From: JAIBJN01 sp035461525
GTDB lineage: Bacteria; Actinomycetota; Thermoleophilia; Gaiellales; Gaiellaceae
Direction of reading: 5' to 3'
DNA length: 64,000 nt
Assembly: GCA_035461525.1 (NCBI GenBank)
Contig: DATHVD010000061.1
Span: 26,580 to 90,579, forward strand
Part shown: positions 58,756 to 64,000 of the stretch, one piece after another
Position numbering within the stretch: the stretch's first letter is position 1
Layout: the number at the start of each line of letters is the position of its first letter
Made by a program: the position numbers and the translations under genes
Notes under the pieces: generated by a model
Seen by the model: the letters and a program-made list of their open reading frames with translations, nothing else
The model's database searches: none
What the model was told of the DNA's origin: nothing

Positions 58756-61350
58756 TCATGAGCGCAGGTGCCCTCCGTCCGGGTCGAAGAACGCGCGCAG
58801 GCGCACGCGTGCGCGCTCGACGGCTCCGTCCACCTTGATCACGATCTCGGCGTCCTCCTCGGCGAGCTCAGGCGGCACCCAGGCGAGCCCGATCGCCATG
58901 CCGAGCTGATCGCTCCACCGCGCGCTCGTCACGCGCCCGCCCGGCCGCCCGCCGACGACGATCTGGCCGCCCTCGGCCGGCACGATGCCGTTCTCCATCT
59001 CGAAGCCGACGAGCTGCTCGCGGAACCCGCGCTCCTGCACGTGCTCGAGCGCCCACTTGCCGACGAAGTCGTCCTTGTCCAGCTTGGCGATCCACGGCAT
59101 CGAGGCCTCGAAGACGTTCGACTCCGAGTCGGTGTCCTGGCCGACGAGGATGTGCATCTTCTCCAGGCGCAGGATGCGCTGCGGCTCGAGCCCGAACGGC
59201 CTGATGCCGAGGTCGGCGCCGGTCTCGAGGATCACGTCCCACACGTGCTCGCCGTAGGGGCTCGGAAAGTGGATCTCGTAGCCGAGCTCGCCCACGAACC
59301 CGATGCGCAGGAGCAGCGAGGGGACGCCGGCGACGGGGGCGTGCTTGGCGTCGAGGTACGTGAACGCGTCGTTGCCGACGTCGAGCTCGGCGATCCGCCC
59401 CAGGAGGGTCCGGGCGTTCGGCCCCGCGACGTTCACCGCGGCGAGTGCGCCCGTGACGTCCGTGACCCTGATGTCGAGGCCCCAGATCGCGTTCCACCAC
59501 TCGAACCACTCGAGCACGGCGCCCGCGCCGGTCGAGGTCGTCGTCACGTAGAAGTCGTGCTCGGCGAGGCGCGCGATCGTCCCGTCGTCCATGATCCGCC
59601 CGGCGTCCGAGCCGAGGACCCCGTAGCGGATGCGCCCGACCTTCAGGTCGGCGAAGCGGTTCGGGTAGAGGCGCTCGAGGAAGTCGGCGGCGTCCGGCCC
59701 GCTGACGAGCAGCTTCCCGAGGGTGGAGACGTCGATCGCCCCGACCGCGTCGTGGACGTTCTTCGCCTCTCCGTCCGGATCGCCGTAGGAGTGCGGCCGC
59801 CGCCACGTGCCCGTCCACATCATCGTCGCCCCGAGCTCGACGTGGCGGTGGTGGATCGACGTGAGCTGGGCCGGCTCGTGCGTGCGGCCCGCGAGGACTC
59901 CTAGCTCGACTGGCTGCCATGGGGGGCGCGCCGTCGTCGTGCCGATCGCAGCCTCGTCCGTCTCGTTCTCCTGCGCGTAGAGCCGGACCGAGCCGAGGTG
60001 GCAGAGCTTGCCCTGGCACGGCCCCATCGTCACGGTCGTGTAGCGCTTCGCCAGCTCGATCGAGTCGAAGCCCTCGGCGACGGCGCGCTTGACGTCCTTG
60101 ACGGTCACGTCCTCGCAGACGCAGACGAAGCACTTTCCGGCGCCCTCGTGCGCAGGCCGAGGCACCGCTCCTCCGAGGCCTTCGCCTGCGGCCGCCCCAG
60201 TGACCTCGACTCCGGCGGGGATCGCCGCCGGGACGAAGATGCCGCGGGCCGCGTCGTACTCGGCGCGCGCGCCGGCGTGGGCGAGGAGCGCGTAAGCGGG
60301 CTGGCGGGCGCCGGAGGCGACAAGGAGGTCGCAGTCGACCGTATCGCCGTCGATTCCGATCGAGCGAACGCGACCCCGGGCCCCGTTCGCCTGCAGCGTG
60401 CGCGGCCGTCGCTCTCGGAGGTCGACGACCGCGGCGATCTCGGTGCCCGCTCCCTCTAGCTCGCCGACGACCTCGAGCGCGCGATCGTCGCCTCCGACGA
60501 CGACGGCCCGGTCGCCTGGCTTCAGGGACCAGCGCCCGACGAGGCGGCGGACGGCGCTCGGGAGGACGACGCCGACGAGGTCGTTGCCCGGGAAGACGAG
60601 CGGCTGCTCGACCGCCCCGGCGGCGACGACGACGAGGCTCGCCCGGTAGCGGTAGAGGACGGCGCCGGCGTCGACCGGCACGAGCCCGCCCTCGTAGGCG
60701 CCGATCGCGGCGCCGTGGACGACCTCGAAGCTCCCGTCCGCCTCGCCGGCGCGAAGGGGATCCGCCTCGACGACGGTGACCCGGCGTCCTGCGGCGGCGT
60801 GCCGGCGGGCGGCGTCGACACCGGCCCGCCCCGCGCCGACCACGAGCACGTCGGCGCGGCGGTGCTCGACGTCGTAGCGCGTCGTCCGGCCGCGGTGCTC
60901 GTCGACCTCGCCCAGCCCGGCGACGTTGCGCAGGAACTTCTCGTAGAGAGGCCACGCGCGCCGTGGCCGGATCATCGTCCGGTAGTAGAACCCGACTGGC
61001 GTGAACGGCCCGCCGATCTTGTCGGTGACGCTCAGAAGGTCGCGGTCGAGGGAGCCCAGGACGTTCTGGGCCTCGACGCGCATGCCCTCGCGCGCAGGCG
61101 TCACGCACGCGCGGACGTTGGGCACGCCGTCGACCCGCAGCATGCAGTTGGGGCACGTGCCGGTGCAGCACAGAAGCCCCCGGGGGCGGTGGTACTTGAA
61201 GCTCCGCGAGAAGACCCGCCTGCCGTGCGCGAAGAGGGCGGAGGCGATCGTGTCCCCCTCGAACGCGTGCACAGGCTCTCGACCGAAGGTGAAGGTGAGC
61301 GACCGCTCGCGGTCGATCGCCTCGCCCGGTTGCGTCGGAAGCCTGCTCAT
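58756..61350 (-). CDS. soxA: Sarcosine oxidase / N-methylglutamate dehydrogenase alpha subunit (SoxA/MgdC)
   Basis: An 864-residue multidomain protein. The N-terminal 2Fe-2S-like domain contains FKYHRPRGLLCCTGTCPNCM and VPNVRACVTP. A NAD/FAD-type Rossmann domain starts at ADVLVVGAGRAGVDAARRHA. A BFD-like Cys cluster (CFVCVCEDVTVKDVKRAVAE, then MGPCQGKLC) follows. The C-terminal GcvT folate domain has RRPHSYGDPDGEAKNVHDAV, YGVLGSDAGRIMDDGTIARL and LRIGFVGELGYEIHFPSPYG. It binds THF and forms methylene-THF from the oxidised methyl group. It is somewhat shorter than the roughly 960 residues usual for SoxA. Its ATGA start overlaps soxD. Confidence 0.92.
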   Translation of the reverse strand: MSRLPTQPGEAIDRERSLTFTFGREPVHAFEGDTIASALFAHGRRVFSRSFKYHRPRGLLCCTGTCPNCMLRVDGVPNVRACVTPAREGMRVEAQNVLGSLDRDLLSVTDKIGGPFTPVGFYYRTMIRPRRAWPLYEKFLRNVAGLGEVDEHRGRTTRYDVEHRRADVLVVGAGRAGVDAARRHAAAGRRVTVVEADPLRAGEADGSFEVVHGAAIGAYEGGLVPVDAGAVLYRYRASLVVVAAGAVEQPLVFPGNDLVGVVLPSAVRRLVGRWSLKPGDRAVVVGGDDRALEVVGELEGAGTEIAAVVDLRERRPRTLQANGARGRVRSIGIDGDTVDCDLLVASGARQPAYALLAHAGARAEYDAARGIFVPAAIPAGVEVTGAAAGEGLGGAVPRPAHEGAGKCFVCVCEDVTVKDVKRAVAEGFDSIELAKRYTTVTMGPCQGKLCHLGSVRLYAQENETDEAAIGTTTARPPWQPVELGVLAGRTHEPAQLTSIHHRHVELGATMMWTGTWRRPHSYGDPDGEAKNVHDAVGAIDVSTLGKLLVSGPDAADFLERLYPNRFADLKVGRIRYGVLGSDAGRIMDDGTIARLAEHDFYVTTTSTGAGAVLEWFEWWNAIWGLDIRVTDVTGALAAVNVAGPNARTLLGRIAELDVGNDAFTYLDAKHAPVAGVPSLLLRIGFVGELGYEIHFPSPYGEHVWDVILETGADLGIRPFGLEPQRILRLEKMHILVGQDTDSESNVFEASMPWIAKLDKDDFVGKWALEHVQERGFREQLVGFEMENGIVPAEGGQIVVGGRPGGRVTSARWSDQLGMAIGLAWVPPELAEEDAEIVIKVDGAVERARVRLRAFFDPDGGHLRS

Positions 61351-61652
61351 GCCGCCGGCGTGTCGGGAGCGGGAGGCTGGTCGCCGGCCGCGACGCCGGC
61401 CGGCTCGGGCACCCACGTTCGCGCGACCTCGTTCGTCCGCGTGTCCCGTTCCGCGAGGAACCAGGCCTCGCATCCGAGGCGGTGGCACCACCACTCCTCC
61501 TGGGGGCCGGCCACGTTGCGCTTGAAGTAGAGGTAGCCCGTAAGGTCGCGCAGCGACGGCGTGCCTTTCGGACGCACGGTGACCTCGCCGGCGCAGGTGA
61601 ACTCGTCCACGGGACGCGGGCCGCAGTTCGGGCACGAGAGCAGGAAGGACAT
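61347..61652 (-). CDS. soxD: Sarcosine oxidase / N-methylglutamate dehydrogenase delta subunit (SoxD/MgdB)
   Basis: A 101-residue zinc-binding subunit: MSFLLSCPNCGPRPVDEFTC, LYFKRNVAGPQEEWWCHRLG, CEAWFLAERDTRTNEV. The cysteines in CPNC, the FTC segment, and WCHRLGC form the zinc site typical of SoxD. It is coupled to the GntR gene upstream and to soxA downstream by ATGA overlaps, so it is the first enzyme gene of the operon. Confidence 0.9.
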   Translation of the reverse strand: MSFLLSCPNCGPRPVDEFTCAGEVTVRPKGTPSLRDLTGYLYFKRNVAGPQEEWWCHRLGCEAWFLAERDTRTNEVARTWVPEPAGVAAGDQPPAPDTPAA

Positions 61653-62356
61653 CAGGCGGGTGCCGCCTCCTCGGCGGCCTCCGTCTCGGCGAGCATGCGT
61701 CTCAGCTCGGCGAGCACCCAGGCGAGCGCGTCGCGCGTCGCGGCCTCGGCGGCCTCGCCGTCGTGGGCGCGACAGGCCTCGAGGAGCGTGTCCGGCCCGC
61801 GGCGCAGGTCGGCGAACGCGGCCGGGTCCCGGCAGAGCGTGAGGACGTAGCGCTCCACCCGGATGCGCTGATCCTCGAGCGCCCGCATGAGGCGAGGCCG
61901 CTCAGCTCGCCGGTAACAGGCGTCCCGCAGCGACCAGAAGGAGCGGATGTATGCGTCGAGGTCGCCGGCTCGGAAGGCCCGCTCCATCTCGTCGCGAGCG
62001 GCCGACATCTCCGCGAGCGCGTCCTCGCTGCACCGCTCTGCGCCGTCGCGCGCGAGGAACGTCTCGAGCCCGAGCCTGAGCGCCTGGATCTCCTCGAGCT
62101 CCTCGACGGAGAGGGGCGCGACGCGCGAGCCGCGGCGCGGCAGGCTGACCACGAGGCCCTCGCTCTCGAGCCGCCTGAGCGCGTGGCGCACGGGCGTGAG
62201 GCTGACGCGGAAGCGGCCGGCGAGCTCCTCGAGCAGGAGCCGCTGGCCGGGGACGAGGTCGAGGCGGCCGATCTCCGCCCGAAGCGCGCGGTAGACGTTG
62301 TCCTCGACCGAGGAGATCGCGAGCGGGGTGGAGGCGGACGCGGCGGCTTGGGTCAC
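61652..62356 (-). CDS. GntR-family (FCD) regulator of the sox/mgd-folate operon
   Basis: A 234-residue FadR-type repressor. The wHTH reads VYRALRAEIGRLDLVPGQRL with LLEELAGRFRVSLTPVRHAL, RRLESEGLV. An FCD helical domain follows with QALRLGLETFLARDGAERCS and acidic/His-type metal-ligand positions. It starts at GTG 62356, overlaps soxD, and has a perfect palindrome just upstream, so it probably represses its own operon until a methylated amine or product binds. Confidence 0.9.
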   Translation of the reverse strand: MTQAAASASTPLAISSVEDNVYRALRAEIGRLDLVPGQRLLLEELAGRFRVSLTPVRHALRRLESEGLVVSLPRRGSRVAPLSVEELEEIQALRLGLETFLARDGAERCSEDALAEMSAARDEMERAFRAGDLDAYIRSFWSLRDACYRRAERPRLMRALEDQRIRVERYVLTLCRDPAAFADLRRGPDTLLEACRAHDGEAAEAATRDALAWVLAELRRMLAETEAAEEAAPA

Positions 62357-62381
62357 GGAGCGGCGGGCACAGAGCCTTGAC

Positions 62382-62393
62382 CTTTGATCAAAG
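62382..62393 (-). promoter_or_regulatory. CTTTGATCAAAG palindrome, candidate GntR operator
   Basis: A perfect 12-bp palindrome 26 bases upstream of the GntR start. The TGATCA-type centre is usual for FadR-subfamily GntR proteins. Its place suggests autoregulation of the gntR-soxDAGB-fhs-fchA-folD operon. Confidence 0.65.
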
Positions 62394-62431
62394 ATTCATA
62401 CGGGCGCGCGCGGGTATTGTCAAGTGCGGTC

Positions 62432-62472
62432 GCTTTGGGGCCACCCCGGACCACCACCCGCTTCGAGGAAAG
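62432..62472 (-). repeat. Dispersed C1-locus repeat, partial inverted copy
   Basis: Bases 62435-62467 are the exact reverse complement of 41826-41858 (33 of 33). The flanks do not match the other copies, so only the core is kept. It lies upstream of the GntR gene, at the edge of the foreign-looking segment. Confidence 0.75.
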
Positions 62473-62726
62473 CGGCTGTCTTCGGCCTCCACTACCCCCG
62501 CACATCGACTCTGGCGGGAACTCGTGGACTCATGTGGGTTCGCGGTCGGCCACGCCGCAGCCCGGAGGGGGGTTCAGCGCGGCCAGGACGGAGTTGCGCG
62601 AGTAGCGTGATGCTCCTCCTGGAACGGGGGCGCTCACTCCCCTAGAACTCGTCGTAGCGGCAGCGCCAAATGGTTCCACCACTTGAGGATGTGCCGATTT
62701 GGCGGCAGAGGTGCGAGCTACCGGAC

Positions 62727-63125
62727 TCAGTCCACGAACTCCAGTTGCTGCCTTGGGCGGGTGAACCGCCGTCCGGAGTGCATTCCCACACCGCCACGTC
62801 TCCGGATTCCCGAATCGTCCAGCAGTTGTGGTGGCTCTAGGTAGGCCTTGGTACTGCGTGGCATCGATAACGCGGTTCGTCCGATAGAAAGCATGACCGC
62901 CACAAGGAACAGCGCCCAAACTACGCCCGCCGCGCTTTCTCCGGCTTTGCTCCACTTCGAGGCGAAGTAGGCGCCGAGGGCCAAAGCCGCGACCCAGATG
63001 ATCACCGCCCACTCGTATGCCAGGAAACGCTGATATGCCGAGCCTCCCCATATCCAGAGGAGGACGAGGGCGGCTACAGTCAGAGTAAAGTTCGCGATCT
63101 TCCAGTACCGCGCACCGTTCCACAC
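62727..63125 (-). CDS. Small membrane protein, function unknown
   Basis: A 132-residue protein starting at GTG 63125 (VWNGARYWKIANFTLTVAAL). Three hydrophobic helices are visible: NFTLTVAALVLLWIWGG, WAVIIWVAALALGAYF and AAGVVWALFLVAVMLS. A basic tail follows (RRRGGVGMHSGRRFTRPRQQ). G+C is visibly lower than in the rest of the window. It overlaps the tail of a longer frame that starts at 63789, and the two cannot both be translated fully; I prefer this one here because of its clear helices. Confidence 0.5.
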   Translation of the reverse strand: MWNGARYWKIANFTLTVAALVLLWIWGGSAYQRFLAYEWAVIIWVAALALGAYFASKWSKAGESAAGVVWALFLVAVMLSIGRTALSMPRSTKAYLEPPQLLDDSGIRRRGGVGMHSGRRFTRPRQQLEFVD

Positions 63126-63173
63126 AACCCAGAGGCCATAGGCGCGCCGTAAACCGGGACGTGCCGAGGCGCT

Positions 63174-63789
63174 TTACTCTCTCCTCGACCTCCTCCGGCT
63201 CGACCACGATCTCGTCCGGCTCCTCACTCGGAGAGAGAGAGGCAAAGCCTGAGCGGCTGAAAGCCTTCTCGATCCCGCCCGTGAGCGCCGCGAGGAGCTT
63301 GGCTTCCTCCCCGCGCTTCTGAGCGGCCATGAGCCGTTCCGCTGCGCGAGCCGCTGCGTCGTGCGTGAGCTGAGGCCGCTCGCCGGCCGCGATCCTCTTG
63401 CGCAGGTCGAGCAAGTAAGCTCGCATCTGCAGCGACAGGCCGTGAGGCGACACGTCGCCGCCGTCCGCGAGCAGCCCGTCGATCTCATCGAGCAGAGCAT
63501 CACGTTCCTCGTCGGCTTTGTCGGCCTGAGCGGCTAGCGCCACGACCCGCGCCTCGTCCGTCACGACCTCGCAGTGGCCGTCCAGGTGCCGGCGGATCGA
63601 GCGCTCGGAAAGCTTCTCCCCGAGCATGATCCCGGAGACTTCCGTAAGCCGAGGCCAAGTCAGCTTGCGGCCTGTCTCGTCCGGCTCCTTGTTCAAGTAG
63701 CGCTTCAAATAGGCGTCGAAGTCCTCCCGCCGGCCGGACTTGCAGATGGAGCAGCGAGGCTCGTTCCGCTTGGCGACGATGAGCTTCAC
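63174..63789 (-). CDS. CxxC/HTH-type phage-like protein, C-terminal end uncertain
   Basis: The frame from GTG 63789 begins VKLIVAKRNEPRCSICKSGR, then REDFDAYLKRYLNKEP and LSERSIRRHLDGHCEVV, like small phage DNA-binding or terminase-small-subunit proteins with a CxxC...H..C zinc knuckle and a recognition helix. A helical part follows (DKADEERDALLDEIDGLLAD, AAERLMAAQKRGEEAKLLAA). Coding character is good for about 205 residues, to PEEVEERV near 63174. Beyond that the frame stays open to 62530 but overlaps the membrane-protein gene and looks like noise, so the true stop may have been lost. I give the supported part. Confidence 0.5.
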
Positions 63790-63998
63790 GCCGCCGCCCC
63801 AACGAGCTTGCTTGCCGGCCCCCGGCCGTGGACGCCGAACGCCGCAGCGTAGAACCGCCTCGTCACGTCGCCCGCACGCTCGCGCAGCCCGAGGATCCGG
63901 CCGCTCGACCTGACCTCCCAGCCGGCCTTGCAGCGCTTCGAGGAGCAGCGAAGCAGGACGGTATCGCCCGCCTCGATACGCAGCCCCGTCCCGCAGCG
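63786..63998 (-). CDS. Cys-rich phage-like protein, partial at the window edge
   Basis: The minus-strand frame entering from the right edge reads RCGTGLRIEAGDTVLLRCSS, KRCKAGWEVRSSGRILGLRE, then RAGDVTRRFYAAAFGVHGRG and a TGA at 63786-63788. The stop overlaps the GTG of the next gene (GTGA), which supports both. The paired cysteines suggest a small zinc-binding domain. The N-terminus is outside the window. Confidence 0.45.
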   Translation of the reverse strand, partial: RCGTGLRIEAGDTVLLRCSSKRCKAGWEVRSSGRILGLRERAGDVTRRFYAAAFGVHGRGPASKLVGAAA

Positions 63999-64000
63999 AT

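Larger units (their letters stand above)
62357..62726. other. Spacer between the GntR gene and the foreign-looking right end
   Basis: About 370 bases without a gene. It holds the GntR-type palindrome (62382-62393) and a partial repeat copy (62432-62472). Beyond about 62480 nothing is recognised, and base composition falls toward the next gene. Confidence 0.5.

Overview
The window is high-GC bacterial DNA with GTG and TTG starts, tightly overlapping operons and many apparently leaderless genes. Gene content (mycobacterial-type EtfD, GmaS/MgsABC, purSQ layout) suggests a Thermoleophilia-like actinobacterium (Gaiellales/Solirubrobacterales); this placement is inference from memory of family sequences, not a search result. 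No rRNA, tRNA or CRISPR array was recognised.

Layout. 1-4.5 kb: the end of an old-yellow-enzyme-type flavoprotein, a VOC protein, two small conserved proteins, and three decayed genes (SnoaL-like, DapB-like, SodC-like). 4.6-9.5 kb (minus): purine operon purD-purE-purB-purC-purS-purQ. 10.2-15.2 kb (plus): glutamine-synthetase-like GmaS followed by MgsA, MgsB, MgsC and a fifth, unrecognised protein. 15.3-19.2 kb: a 29-residue membrane peptide, an SRPBCC/ArsR pair with a nested operator, a PhyH dioxygenase, a DMT exporter and a secreted protein. 19.4-28.1 kb (plus): aminobutyraldehyde dehydrogenase, deletion remnants of a polyamine ABC transporter, a class III aminotransferase, an alcohol dehydrogenase and a complete AapJQMP-type amino-acid ABC transporter, then a PEBP lipoprotein. 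28.8-33.9 kb (minus): SBP56 / small membrane protein / TetR / hydrolase-glycosyltransferase fusion, and a frameshifted ABC ATPase. 33.9-38.7 kb: a GcvT-like protein, an Amt-like protein without the twin histidines, and an acyl-CoA synthetase. 38.7-44.8 kb (minus): trimethylamine dehydrogenase, EtfB, EtfA and the membrane Fe-S protein EtfD. 45-49 kb: DMT permease, GcvT-like protein and IclR regulator, divergent from a DAO-type flavoprotein. 49.1-51.5 kb: a stand-alone TIR-like/KAP P-loop NTPase. 51.7-53.5 kb: canonical Amt plus a small membrane protein. 53.5-62.4 kb (minus): GntR, then soxD-soxA-soxG-soxB (or N-methylglutamate dehydrogenase mgd), fhs, fchA and a divergent folD. 62.4-64 kb: a repeat copy and foreign-looking, phage-like genes.

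How it works together. The genes read as a nearly complete methylated-amine pathway. Trimethylamine is demethylated by TMADH, with electrons going through ETF and EtfD to menaquinone. Methylamine is captured on glutamate by GmaS and MgsABC. N-methylglutamate or sarcosine is demethylated by the heterotetrameric Sox/Mgd enzyme onto tetrahydrofolate. Methylene-THF is then oxidised by a FolD-like dehydrogenase, FchA and Fhs to formate with ATP recovery. Two Amt-family proteins would import ammonium or methylammonium, and the Aap transporter could supply glutamate. Extra GcvT-like and DAO flavoproteins suggest further N-methyl substrates such as dimethylglycine.

Main points for a second look: a dispersed intergenic repeat with copies beside four of these C1 loci; a FolD that has lost its catalytic Lys and Gln but sits beside FchA; the TIR-like/KAP protein; a recurrent TANNNT-N6-8-start leaderless promoter; and several genes broken by internal deletion.
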